From assembly GCA_900766655.1 (NCBI GenBank), contig CAAFWE010000206.1, forward strand, positions 1 to 9,527: a stretch of 9,527 bases of DNA, read 5' to 3'. Within the stretch, counting starts at the first letter, position 1; the number at the start of each line of letters is the position of its first letter. Source of the DNA: an uncultured Alistipes sp. Its GTDB lineage: Bacteria; Bacteroidota; Bacteroidia; Bacteroidales; Rikenellaceae. Both the position numbers and the translations under genes were made by a program. Positions 1 through 7,481 of this stretch are shown in pieces. The notes below the pieces were generated by a model. It was not told the DNA's origin and did no database searches. It worked only from the letters and a program-made list of their open reading frames with translations.

Positions 1-20
1 ACACGACGCTCTTCCGATCT
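1..20. other. Illumina TruSeq adapter remnant (artifact)
   Basis: The first 20 bases are identical to the 3' end of the Illumina TruSeq read-1 adapter, which finishes in GACGCTCTTCCGATCT. The kinase reading frame on the minus strand is intact up to base 21 and stops making sense at the adapter junction. This is untrimmed adapter at a contig end, not organism DNA. Confidence 0.97.
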
Positions 21-926
21 ACTCGACGAAGGGCCAGAAATCAGCACCAGACGCACGCCACGCTCACGATTTGCCGTAGCGATGGTGTCGGCAATGCGAG
101 AGAGTTGCTTCTCGTGCACAGCCTCGGCAATCTGTATCAATTCGCTCTTGTCGCCCTGCTCGATGCGCTTATTGAGCTTGCCCACCGTAGGCACTCCCAT
201 AATCTCTACCCAATCGCCATAAGCATCGAAGATGGAGAACATCTTCTTGAGGTTTGGTGGCGGAGCGATAGTGTCGGGTGCGGTACGCGATGGTATCGAG
301 ATGTAGAATCCATTGAAGTATGGCACTACCTCGAAACGGTCGATAAGTGAGGTTGACGGAGCAAGCGCACCAAAGAAATAACCCACCTCGTCACCCAGAC
401 GATCGATGCTACTATAGAGTCGCTGACGAGTCTGCAAGAGGTCGATCTTATCGTCGAAACCTCGCTTTGCGAACTCTGCCACAACCTCCTCGGTAGGGAG
501 TTTCTCGCGGATAATAGGCATATCGGCACGCACAATCTCCTGCGCTGCCTCGTAGAGAGCCTTGCACTCCGCCTCCGAGAAGTTGTTCTTGCCCTCGACC
601 TCGCAGTAGATGCTGTCGCCAATGGCGTGGCGTGCGTGGAACTTCTGCGACGGATAGAGCTTCGACACCACAGCCTGCATAATGAATATCATCGTGCGTT
701 GGTAGACACGAAAACCAGCGTGGGTACGAATGTCGAAATATTCAACCTTGACAGGTGTATAAATCTTGTAGTTCAACTCCTTGATGCGATGGTTGACAAG
801 AGCCGCGAGGTAGGGATAATCACCCTTCAACGATAGTTTCTCGGCGAGCTCGATAAGCGATGTTCCCATCTCGACATTGACATCGACACCTCTATTTACA
901 CAATGAATTTTAACAAAATGTCCCAT
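21..926 (-). CDS. Nucleoside (uridine) kinase with TGS/ThrRS-like N-terminus, partial
   Basis: This is a minus-strand gene starting at the ATG at 926-924, open for 302 codons until it meets the adapter, so the C-terminal part is missing. Residues 1-60 look like a TGS-type domain (VKIHCVNRGVDV, then EMGTSLIEL). A threonyl-tRNA-synthetase second-domain-like segment follows, with KFHARHAIGDSIYCEV at about 95-110. The last residues, LISGPSSS (295-302), are the beginning of a Walker A P-loop of the GPSSSGKT type. This order matches the Bacteroidetes nucleoside kinases annotated as uridine kinase-related, usually about 550 residues, which would phosphorylate uridine or cytidine in the cytoplasm for pyrimidine salvage. 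About half the protein, including the GKT of the P-loop, is absent. The start is supported by the TGS motif beginning at residue 5 and a TATCTTTG promoter element 21 nt upstream. It is transcribed divergently from gcvP. Confidence 0.85.
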
Positions 927-947
927 AGTAACGGATTTTTCTAATCC

Positions 948-955
948 CAAAGATA
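948..955 (-). promoter_or_regulatory. Promoter -7 element for the nucleoside kinase gene
   Basis: The minus strand reads TATCTTTG here, a full match to the Bacteroidetes -7 consensus TAnnTTTG, ending 21 nt before the kinase start codon. I see no clear TTG/TTTG -33 box at the usual distance, so the call rests on the -7 element and its position. Confidence 0.6.
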
Positions 956-1019
956 GCGAAAAAATTTGAAAGATGAAATAAAAAGTGGCATTTCAGTTTT
1001 TCGTTTTCCGTTTTTTCAC

Positions 1020-1027
1020 TATCTTTG
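1020..1027 (+). promoter_or_regulatory. Promoter -7 element for gcvP
   Basis: The plus strand reads TATCTTTG, matching the Bacteroidetes -7 consensus, 34 nt upstream of the gcvP ATG. The region before it is T-rich but has no obvious TTTG -33 box. It lies about 65 nt from the divergent kinase -7 element, so the two promoters share one short intergenic region. Confidence 0.6.
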
Positions 1028-1061
1028 TAATAGTAGATTTTAACTTAAAACTTCATATATT

Positions 1062-3878
1062 ATGTTCGACAAATTTGTTAACCGCCACATCGGAACAAGC
1101 AATCCCGAGACTTTGAAAGCTATGCTCGACACCATAGGTGTCGGCTCGGTCGAGGAGCTCATCTCGCAGGTCATCCCTTCGGACATTCGACTGAATGCTC
1201 CGCTCGAACTCTCTGCGCCATTGAGCGAGTATGAGTTCGCCGCTCACATCGAGGAGCTTGCCGCACGCAATCAGCAATTCCGCTCCTTCATAGGTTTGGG
1301 TTACTACCCTAACGCCTCGTCGGCAGCCATACTACGCAATGTCTTCGAGAATCCTGCGTGGTACACCTCATACACCCCTTATCAGGCCGAGATTTCACAA
1401 GGTCGCTTGGAGGCTCTTCTGAACTTCCAGACCGCCATCATCTCGCTCACTGGTATGGAGATTGCCAACTGCTCGTTGCTCGACGAGGGCACAGCCACAG
1501 CCGAGGCTATGGCGATGATGTTCTCGCTCCGTTCACGCGAGGCTGTGAAGGAGGGACGCAATGTGCTCTTTGTTGACGAGAATATCTTCCCGCAGACACT
1601 CGATGTACTGCTCACCCGTAGCGAGCCTTTCGGCATCGAGCTGGTTATCGACAACTATGCCGACTACAACTTCACCGGCAAGGAGTTCGGTGCGATTGTG
1701 CAGTACCCTGCCGCAAATGGCGAGGTGCGCGACTACAGCGACTTCGTGGCTTCGGCTCACGCAGTAGGTGCCCTTGTGACCGCCAATGCCGACCTTCTCT
1801 CGCTGGCTCTGCTCGCTTCGCCTGGCGATTGGGGAGCAGACATCGCAGTCGGCTCGACTCAACGCTTGGGTTGCCCAATGGGCTTTGGTGGCCCTTCGGC
1901 AGGTTATATGGCTACGAAGGATGCCTACAAGCGCAATATGCCTGGTCGCATCATCGGTGTGTCGGTAGACCGTCTTGGTCGTCGTGCGTTGCGTATGTCG
2001 CTACAGATGCGCGAACAGCACATCAAGCGCGAGCGTGCCACATCCAATATCTGCACCGCATCGGCTCTTATGGCGTCGATTGTCGGTTTCTACTGCGTCT
2101 ACAACGGAGCCGAGGGTTTGCATCGTGCCGCCCTCACCGCCCACCTTGCAGCATTGACCGCTGCAAAGGGCATCGAGGCTCTCGGATATAAGCTCTCTTG
2201 CTCGAACTTCTTCGACACGCTCGACATCGAGGCCGAGGCTTCGGTTGTGGAGTCGGTGGCCGAGGAGCATCACATCAACTTCTACTACCCTTCGGAGTTC
2301 CGCGTGCGACTCTCGTTCGACGATGTGACCACACCACAAGAGGTCGAGGAGGTTATCGCCATCTTCGCAGAGGCTAAAGGCCGCAAGATGAAGAAGGTGG
2401 TACACATCAGTGAGCCACAGCACTTTATGGCACGCAAGAGCCCATACCTCACCGAACCTATCTTCAACCGCTACCGTTCGGAGAGCGAGTTGATGCGCTA
2501 TATCAAGCAGCTCGAGTTGCGCGATATTTCGTTGGCGAACTCGATGATTTCGCTCGGATCGTGCACAATGAAGCTCAATGCTGCAGCACTTATGCAGCCG
2601 CTCTCGTTATCGGGATTCCAGAATATCCACCCATTTGCCCCAGAGAATCAGCACGATGGCTACACCGCCCTTATCGAGGAGCTCGGGCAAGACCTTGCCA
2701 CAATCACTGGCTTTGCAGCGTGCTCGGTGCAGCCTAACTCGGGTGCTGCGGGCGAGTATGCTGGCTTGATGGTTATTCGTGCCTACCACCAGAGTCGCAA
2801 TCAGGGCTACCGCAATGTAGTTCTCATCCCAGCCTCGGCACACGGTACCAACCCAGCTTCGGCAGCTATGGCGGGTATGAAGATTGTCACCGTAGCGTGC
2901 GACGAACACGGAAATATCGATGTCGACGATTTGAAGGCCAAGGCCGAGCAGTACTCGTCGGAGTTGTGCGCCTTGATGGTGACCTATCCGTCGACTCACG
3001 GAGTATTCGAGAGTCGCATTCGCGAGATTGTCGACACCATCCACGACGCAGGTGGCGAGGTCTATATGGACGGAGCAAATATGAATGCACAAGTTGGCTT
3101 GACCAATCCTGGCTTTATCGGTGCGGATGTCTGCCACCTCAACCTTCATAAGACCTTTGCTATGCCTCACGGAGGCGGTGGCCCAGGCGTAGGACCTATC
3201 TGCGTAGCGTCGCACCTTGCACCATTCCTCCCTTCGCACTCGGTGGTTGCCACTGGTGGCGAGGAGGGCATCACAGCGGTATCGTCGGCACCTTGGGGCT
3301 CGGCACTCCTCTTGCCTATCACCTATGGCTACATCAAGATGCTCGGCGAGGAGGGCTTGCGCAAGGCTACGGAGATGGCTATCGTCAATGCCAACTATAT
3401 GGCATCGGCCATCAAGGATGAGTTCCGCACCTACTACTCGGGCGAGACTGGTCGCGTAGGTCACGAGATGATTCTCGATTTAACCCACTTCAAGCGCGAC
3501 TATGGCGTAGATTGTGGCGATGTTGCCCACCGATTGATGGACTATGGTTTCCACGCACCTACCCTCTCGTTCCCAGTTCACGAGACGCTGATGGTGGAGC
3601 CTACCGAGTCGGAGCCAAAGGAGGAGATGGATCGCTTTATCGAGGCGTTGATTCAGATTAAGCGCGAGGCGGAGGCCATCAATGGCGAGGCTGACAATGT
3701 GGTGGCCAATGCACCGCACATTGCCGAGGAGTTGGCTGGCGAGTGGTCGCATCCATATTCGCGCCACGAAGCAGCCTTCCCGTTGGCTTGGGTTGCACGC
3801 TCGAAGTTCTTCCCATACGTTTCGAAGATCGACAATGGCTATGGCGACCGCAACCTCGTATGCAAGAACGAGGAGTAA
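1062..3878 (+). CDS. gcvP: Glycine dehydrogenase (decarboxylating), P-protein
   Basis: GcvP is the pyridoxal-phosphate enzyme of the glycine cleavage system. It decarboxylates glycine and passes the aminomethyl group to the lipoyl arm of GcvH. The 938-residue product is the usual length of the single-chain (fused) bacterial P-protein. The N-terminal half begins FVNRHIGTSNPETLKAML, and the catalytic C-terminal half carries SLGSCTMKLNAA (from residue 497), SAHGTNPASAAMAGM, TYPSTHGVFE and DGANMNAQVGL. The PLP-binding lysine is Lys697 in LNLHKTFAMPHGGGGPG. The ATG at 1062 fits the family N-terminus and lies 34 nt after a TATCTTTG promoter element. gcvT and gcvH are not in this window. A secreted hydrolase gene follows after 16 nt without a terminator. 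Nothing looks broken. Confidence 0.98.
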   Translation: MFDKFVNRHIGTSNPETLKAMLDTIGVGSVEELISQVIPSDIRLNAPLELSAPLSEYEFAAHIEELAARNQQFRSFIGLGYYPNASSAAILRNVFENPAWYTSYTPYQAEISQGRLEALLNFQTAIISLTGMEIANCSLLDEGTATAEAMAMMFSLRSREAVKEGRNVLFVDENIFPQTLDVLLTRSEPFGIELVIDNYADYNFTGKEFGAIVQYPAANGEVRDYSDFVASAHAVGALVTANADLLSLALLASPGDWGADIAVGSTQRLGCPMGFGGPSAGYMATKDAYKRNMPGRIIGVSVDRLGRRALRMSLQMREQHIKRERATSNICTASALMASIVGFYCVYNGAEGLHRAALTAHLAALTAAKGIEALGYKLSCSNFFDTLDIEAEASVVESVAEEHHINFYYPSEFRVRLSFDDVTTPQEVEEVIAIFAEAKGRKMKKVVHISEPQHFMARKSPYLTEPIFNRYRSESELMRYIKQLELRDISLANSMISLGSCTMKLNAAALMQPLSLSGFQNIHPFAPENQHDGYTALIEELGQDLATITGFAACSVQPNSGAAGEYAGLMVIRAYHQSRNQGYRNVVLIPASAHGTNPASAAMAGMKIVTVACDEHGNIDVDDLKAKAEQYSSELCALMVTYPSTHGVFESRIREIVDTIHDAGGEVYMDGANMNAQVGLTNPGFIGADVCHLNLHKTFAMPHGGGGPGVGPICVASHLAPFLPSHSVVATGGEEGITAVSSAPWGSALLLPITYGYIKMLGEEGLRKATEMAIVNANYMASAIKDEFRTYYSGETGRVGHEMILDLTHFKRDYGVDCGDVAHRLMDYGFHAPTLSFPVHETLMVEPTESEPKEEMDRFIEALIQIKREAEAINGEADNVVANAPHIAEELAGEWSHPYSRHEAAFPLAWVARSKFFPYVSKIDNGYGDRNLVCKNEE

Positions 3879-3894
3879 ATCCTACAAACAGAGC

Positions 3895-5013
3895 ATGCAG
3901 AGTCTCATAAGAGTAATTTTGGCACTTGCAGCCGCACTCGTCATCAATGGCGAGGCGGCTGCTTGCACCATTGCTGTAGTTGCCGAAAAGGCATCGAAGG
4001 AGGGAGGCGTTATCCTCTGGAAAAATCGTGATAGCGGCTACTTCCGCACCTGCATCCGCTACTTCACTACCGAGAAGTATGCCTATACGGGTGTCATACG
4101 CATAAAGAATCCAGAGGCTGGAGTGTTGTGTGGCGCAAATGAGGTGGGCTTCGGCATTGTCAATGCCTACTCGTCAAACCTCCCAACATCCGACAAAAAG
4201 GGTCCAAGCCAACGCTCCCCATTTATGCGCGACGCGCTCATCAACTGCCGTACGGTAGACGAGTTCGAGGAATTCGTGCGCAACTATGAGCGCGGAGGGG
4301 CGTTCAGAACCAATGTGGGCGTAGGCGACGCTACGGGCGCAGCTGCCATATTCGAGATTTGTGGCGACGGATATCGACGCTACGATGTGGATAAGATGGA
4401 GCAGGGCTACGATGTTCGCTCGAGCTGCTCGTTTGCGGGCGATATGAGCAAAACGGAGAGATCACTCCGCCGATACAAGGCTGTGTGTGAACAGGTTAGC
4501 AACAAACGTAAATTCTCGGCCGAGGATTGGTATAACATCTCGCGCTCATACTACGCTGTGGGTGAGGGCGATATTCTCCAGAACGACAACGACTATGTAG
4601 ACCATACCACCGCTGTTGTGGTGCGACGAGCTACCGTAGGAGCGTTCGTTGTTGTGTGCGGAAAGAATCCGCGAATGCTCGTCTCGATGGGTTATCCAGC
4701 AGCCTGCCCAGCAATTCCAGTATGGGTCGAGGCAAAGGAGGCAATTCCCGAGTGCTTATCGAGCACAGGGTCGCACAATCTTGGTCGTCGATTTACCAAA
4801 GCAGCATACTTTAAGCTGGGCAAGCTCTCGAATGGTCGTCCAAAGTATCTCCTCAACAAACCTATTGTGCGCGAGGCACTGAAGGTGCAGACCAAAGTCA
4901 CCTTCCCAAAGAGGATGCCGCGTAATATCGAGAAGTTCAACCTCGGCCTCGACAAGGCGTTCCGCCTTCACGAAAAGGCCATAGACGAGATATTGATACG
5001 CACAGGAGATTAG
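3895..5013 (+). CDS. Secreted N-terminal-cysteine Ntn-hydrolase (C45/AAT- or C69-like)
   Basis: The 372-residue product begins with a signal peptide: a basic residue at 6, a hydrophobic stretch at 7-17, then an AAA|C boundary. Cleavage after Ala23 would expose Cys24 in CTIAVVAEK. KNRDSG follows at 43-48, the (R/N)xD pattern near the nucleophile in Ntn-hydrolases of the acyltransferase/C45 and dipeptidase C69 groups. GANEVGFGIVNAYSS and NVGVGDATGAAAIFEICG also fit that superfamily. It probably acts in the periplasm on an amide or peptide bond, substrate unknown. The frame stays open upstream to 3682 inside gcvP, but the ATG at 3895 is chosen because it gives the signal peptide. It lies 16 nt after the gcvP stop with no terminator between, suggesting co-transcription. 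The -3 residue is Ala, so a lipoprotein signal is unlikely but not excluded. The superfamily is fairly sure, the exact family not. Confidence 0.8.
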   Translation: MQSLIRVILALAAALVINGEAAACTIAVVAEKASKEGGVILWKNRDSGYFRTCIRYFTTEKYAYTGVIRIKNPEAGVLCGANEVGFGIVNAYSSNLPTSDKKGPSQRSPFMRDALINCRTVDEFEEFVRNYERGGAFRTNVGVGDATGAAAIFEICGDGYRRYDVDKMEQGYDVRSSCSFAGDMSKTERSLRRYKAVCEQVSNKRKFSAEDWYNISRSYYAVGEGDILQNDNDYVDHTTAVVVRRATVGAFVVVCGKNPRMLVSMGYPAACPAIPVWVEAKEAIPECLSSTGSHNLGRRFTKAAYFKLGKLSNGRPKYLLNKPIVREALKVQTKVTFPKRMPRNIEKFNLGLDKAFRLHEKAIDEILIRTGD

Positions 5014-5053
5014 GAACAGATACTCCTAAACGAAGTGGCAATGAGCAAATAGT

Positions 5054-5078
5054 TAAGGGTGTCGCAATGACACCCTTA
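5054..5078. terminator. Hairpin terminator between convergent genes
   Basis: A 10-bp perfect stem (TAAGGGTGTC paired with GACACCCTTA) closes a GCAAT loop. On the plus strand it is followed by a T-rich stretch. It lies between the stop of the Ntn-hydrolase gene and the stop of the convergent PspC gene, so it probably terminates both. Confidence 0.75.
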
Positions 5079-5083
5079 TTACT

Positions 5084-6271
5084 TTAATCTATCGACTGTG
5101 CAGTCGGATCGTACTTGAGTCGTTCGATTTCGGCTTGCTGTTCGGCATCGGGAGCCTTATCGAGGCTCTCCATAATCTGTCGCGATAGTGAGTTGTCATC
5201 ACCTTCGATCAGCTCCTCAAGATCCATATTCAGAACAGCCCCTGCACTGCTTCCCGCATAGCGCACACCCGAGGTTATAACACCCACAAGCATTATCAAC
5301 CAAAGCAGTATCGACACCAACAGCACCCACAATCTTGGTCTGCGGTTAACAAGCAGTGTCACAAGTAGATAACCGATATAGATAGCAGGCACAAGCACCA
5401 TCAATATGCAAAATACCACAAGCGGTGCACCGCACTCGGCCATCACCTCGGGCAGATTACCCAAGTCGCCAAAGTTACCAAAGTTGAACTCGCTGAATCC
5501 CACAAATACCGCCACCAAGCCAATAATCATCATCAAGATAAATGCCGTTATCGGGAAGAGTAGCAGACCGAGCATAATCTTGAGCACGATGACCGCCGCG
5601 CGACCAAGCGTTGTGACAAACGATGCGACGCTCGACTTCGCCTTCTCCTCCTGTGTTGCGCCCTGACGCTCGGCAATATTCTGCGCCGAAATGTGCTTGC
5701 CCTCCATCTCGAGCTTCTGTCGTGCCGACTTAGCCGCTGGGATTGCAAACCATAAGATGAGATAGGTGAGCAGAAGGATACCGAATAGGTTTCCACCCAA
5801 CGAAGCACTCCACCACATATAAGGCACGCCCGCCAAGCAGCAGAGCAAGAGTGGCGCAAACATTCCCAGACGAATCCACACCGCCTCGACACCGAAGTAT
5901 CGTGCAAGTCCAGCACATACACCGCCCAACTTCGAGTTCTCTAGGTCACGATAGAGGCGACGAGGTATGCGCGTAGCATCCTCAGTCTCGACCTTCGCAT
6001 CCGACTCCACGCCCGAAATATCCTCTGGCGAGCCAAGCTGTGCGATGATATTCTCGACAAGTGGCAACGCAACCACACACTCGGTGCTACTCTGAGCCGA
6101 GAGAATCAACTCGGCAATGCGAGCCTCGATATCGGCCAAAATCTCGGCACTATCGGCGTTATCTTTATATATCGCGCCGAGTTTGTCGAGGTATTCGCTC
6201 AGTCGCTTGTATGCATCAGCCTCGAAGGTGAATCCCACACCCGAAAGGCTACATCTTTTAATCTCATTCAT
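5084..6271 (-). CDS. Multi-pass PspC-domain membrane protein with HAAS-like N-terminus
   Basis: The 395-residue protein is the last gene of the minus-strand operon. Residues 10-88 form a soluble domain (FTFEADAYKRLSEYLDKL, then DIEARIAELI and IAQLGSPEDIS) paralogous to the N-terminus of the small PspC protein upstream, and similar in layout to HAAS/DUF1700 domains. The PspC domain spans about 104-180, with RRLYRDLENSKLGGVCAGLARYFGVEA at its core followed by two membrane segments (about 133-150 and 160-178). After a charged linker come further hydrophobic segments near 224-260, 282-305 and 312-335, like a LiaI/LiaF-type membrane region, then a hydrophilic tail. PspC proteins act in envelope-stress responses at the inner membrane. 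The start is supported by AGGAG eight nt upstream, which overlaps the stop of the preceding gene. No fused Toastrack domain is visible; the neighbouring GIN protein may serve that part. Confidence 0.85.
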   Translation of the reverse strand: MNEIKRCSLSGVGFTFEADAYKRLSEYLDKLGAIYKDNADSAEILADIEARIAELILSAQSSTECVVALPLVENIIAQLGSPEDISGVESDAKVETEDATRIPRRLYRDLENSKLGGVCAGLARYFGVEAVWIRLGMFAPLLLCCLAGVPYMWWSASLGGNLFGILLLTYLILWFAIPAAKSARQKLEMEGKHISAQNIAERQGATQEEKAKSSVASFVTTLGRAAVIVLKIMLGLLLFPITAFILMMIIGLVAVFVGFSEFNFGNFGDLGNLPEVMAECGAPLVVFCILMVLVPAIYIGYLLVTLLVNRRPRLWVLLVSILLWLIMLVGVITSGVRYAGSSAGAVLNMDLEELIEGDDNSLSRQIMESLDKAPDAEQQAEIERLKYDPTAQSID

Positions 6272-6279
6272 ACTCTCTT

Positions 6280-6284
6280 CTCCT
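6280..6284 (-). promoter_or_regulatory. Shine-Dalgarno AGGAG before the large pspC gene
   Basis: The minus strand reads TAGGAG at the end of the GIN gene, so the AGGAG shares bases with that gene's TAG stop and lies 8 nt before the next ATG. Clear Shine-Dalgarno sequences are uncommon in Bacteroidetes. The overlap suggests translational coupling. Confidence 0.5.
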
Positions 6285-7137
6285 ACTTTTTACGAATTGT
6301 ACTTGCCCCCGAATTGTCGAGGATATTCACCTGGCAATCACCGGAGTAGCGAATTGACGACGCTCCCGAAGCCGAGGCATTGAGCACCGCGAGCGACTCC
6401 ACGACGATCGACGAGGCGCCCGTTGCCTTGGTTGTACAAGCTACACCCAGAGCCGAAGCCTTCGATGCGCTCGAGCACTCGAGTTCGATCTTTGCGGCAC
6501 GAAGCGACTCGGCACGAAGGGTCGATGCTCCCGATACCTCCACATCGGCATCGGTCACCTGTCCCGAGAGTTTCGCAAACGATGCACCCGAGAGCTCCAC
6601 CTCGAGCTCATCTGCCGCCAGCTCAGCCTTGATTTGGGATGCCCCCGAAGCCTCAATCGAGAGTTGTTTCACGCCAGCCTTAATCTCGATGAAGGATGCG
6701 GAGGATGCCTCCAAGTCGAGTTCACCGCACGATATCGTAGGTTTGACAATCACCTTTGCTGCCGAGCGAGTGGTAATCTCGTTCAAGCGACCATTGTATG
6801 GCACATATATTTCGGCCAACACATTAGAGTTACGCTGCGCAGGAACGCCCGAGAGCAGAGTTGCGTGGAGGGTGTTGCCCTTGACCGAGAGCGAGACATA
6901 AGGCATCACCGACTGCGGTGCTCGCACGATGATGTTGCCCGTAGTGCGCTCCTCAACCACCACACGAATAGCTCGCGAGGCCTCTATCTCGTTGAAGTTC
7001 ATCGACGAGCGACGAGCCTCAACCACAATCTTATGCTCGTTGGCAAGCAGAACACCCGTCTTGGTGGTCTCCTCCCCCTGTGCCATAGCCATAGAGCAAA
7101 GTAGTGCTGCTACGACTGTTAAAAATATGCGTTTCAT
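6283..7137 (-). CDS. Secreted head-GIN-domain (DUF2807, Toastrack-like) protein
   Basis: The 284-residue product has a signal peptide (MKRIFLTVVAALLCSMAMA, cleavage before Gln20) and no other membrane segment, so it is probably periplasmic or surface-exposed. The N-terminal part (about 45-120) has NFNEIEASRAIRVVVEE and IIVRAPQSVMPYVSLSVKG, the typical head-GIN pattern. From about 125 the chain is a run of short repeats. A (S/T)(G/S)AS motif recurs at 145, 164, 183, 202, 222, 239, 257 and 276, spaced 17-20 residues, with a degenerate SAA at 125. This fits one turn of a beta-solenoid per repeat, as expected for DUF2807/Toastrack folds. The frame is open to an earlier ATG at 7197, but that would overlap padR and lose the signal peptide, so the ATG at 7137 is used. 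It sits 11 nt after padR and 11 nt before the large pspC gene. The molecular function of the family is not established. Confidence 0.88.
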   Translation of the reverse strand: MKRIFLTVVAALLCSMAMAQGEETTKTGVLLANEHKIVVEARRSSMNFNEIEASRAIRVVVEERTTGNIIVRAPQSVMPYVSLSVKGNTLHATLLSGVPAQRNSNVLAEIYVPYNGRLNEITTRSAAKVIVKPTISCGELDLEASSASFIEIKAGVKQLSIEASGASQIKAELAADELEVELSGASFAKLSGQVTDADVEVSGASTLRAESLRAAKIELECSSASKASALGVACTTKATGASSIVVESLAVLNASASGASSIRYSGDCQVNILDNSGASTIRKK

Positions 7138-7148
7138 AATCTTCGGTT

Positions 7149-7478
7149 TTACTGTTTGTTGCGAATAGTGTTTATCTGCTCGACCAGAGTATCCCACGCC
7201 TCGTCCAACGATGCGAGGTAGGTGCGGCCCTGCTCGGTGAGAGTGTAGTACTTACGCGGAGGGCCCTGCAACGACTCCTCCCAACGATAGGTCAAATAGC
7301 CCGCATTCTTCAATCGGGTGAGCAACGGATAGAGCGTACCCTCAACCACAATCATCTCTGCCCCCTTGAGCTTGTCGATGATGGCTGGCGCATACTCGTC
7401 GCCATTTGCCAATATTGCAAGCACACAATAGTCCATTATGCCCTTGCGCATCTGAATCTTTACATTATCCTCTTTCAT
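7149..7478 (-). CDS. PadR-family transcriptional regulator
   Basis: The 109-residue protein is a winged helix-turn-helix regulator of the PadR family, at the short, single-domain length typical of subfamily 2. Key stretches are the start MRKGIMDYCVLAILANG, the recognition-helix region VVEGTLYPLLTRLKNAGYL (about residues 44-62) and the wing ESLQGPPRKYYTLTEQGR. A short C-terminal helix (LDEAWDTLVEQINTI) should mediate dimerisation. PadR proteins are usually repressors of nearby genes, so the likely target is its own operon promoter at about 8013-8044. It lies 3 nt downstream of the small pspC gene, with a GAGGAG Shine-Dalgarno inside the end of that gene, and 11 nt before the GIN gene. No ligand-binding domain is visible, so the signal probably comes from partner proteins such as the PspC/HAAS-like proteins; that link is inference. 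Confidence 0.93.
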   Translation of the reverse strand: MKEDNVKIQMRKGIMDYCVLAILANGDEYAPAIIDKLKGAEMIVVEGTLYPLLTRLKNAGYLTYRWEESLQGPPRKYYTLTEQGRTYLASLDEAWDTLVEQINTIRNKQ

Positions 7479-7481
7479 ACT

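Noticed and set aside
105..836. Short open frames of 69-98 codons on both strands at 105-350, 326-622 and 627-836.
   Set aside because: They are shadows of the minus-strand nucleoside kinase, whose continuous frame covers 21-926 and gives a recognisable protein.
2607..3464. A 285-codon open frame on the minus strand inside gcvP.
   Set aside because: It lies wholly antisense to a strongly conserved catalytic region of gcvP and its translation matches no recognisable family. Codon bias of the sense gene (few TAA/TAG complements) explains the open frame.
3682..3894. Upstream extension of the Ntn-hydrolase frame into gcvP (71 extra codons).
   Set aside because: The extension overlaps gcvP codons, would bury the signal peptide inside the protein, and reads as Arg/Ser-rich out-of-frame sequence.
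6380..6901. A 173-codon plus-strand frame rich in Ser, Ala and Asp opposite the GIN gene.
   Set aside because: It is the antisense reading of the repeated SGAS codons. Its repetitive composition mirrors the real gene, which has a signal peptide and operon context.
7138..7197. Upstream start for the GIN protein at 7197 (20 extra residues).
   Set aside because: It would overlap the end of padR and place a hydrophilic stretch before an obvious signal peptide. The ATG at 7137 is preferred.
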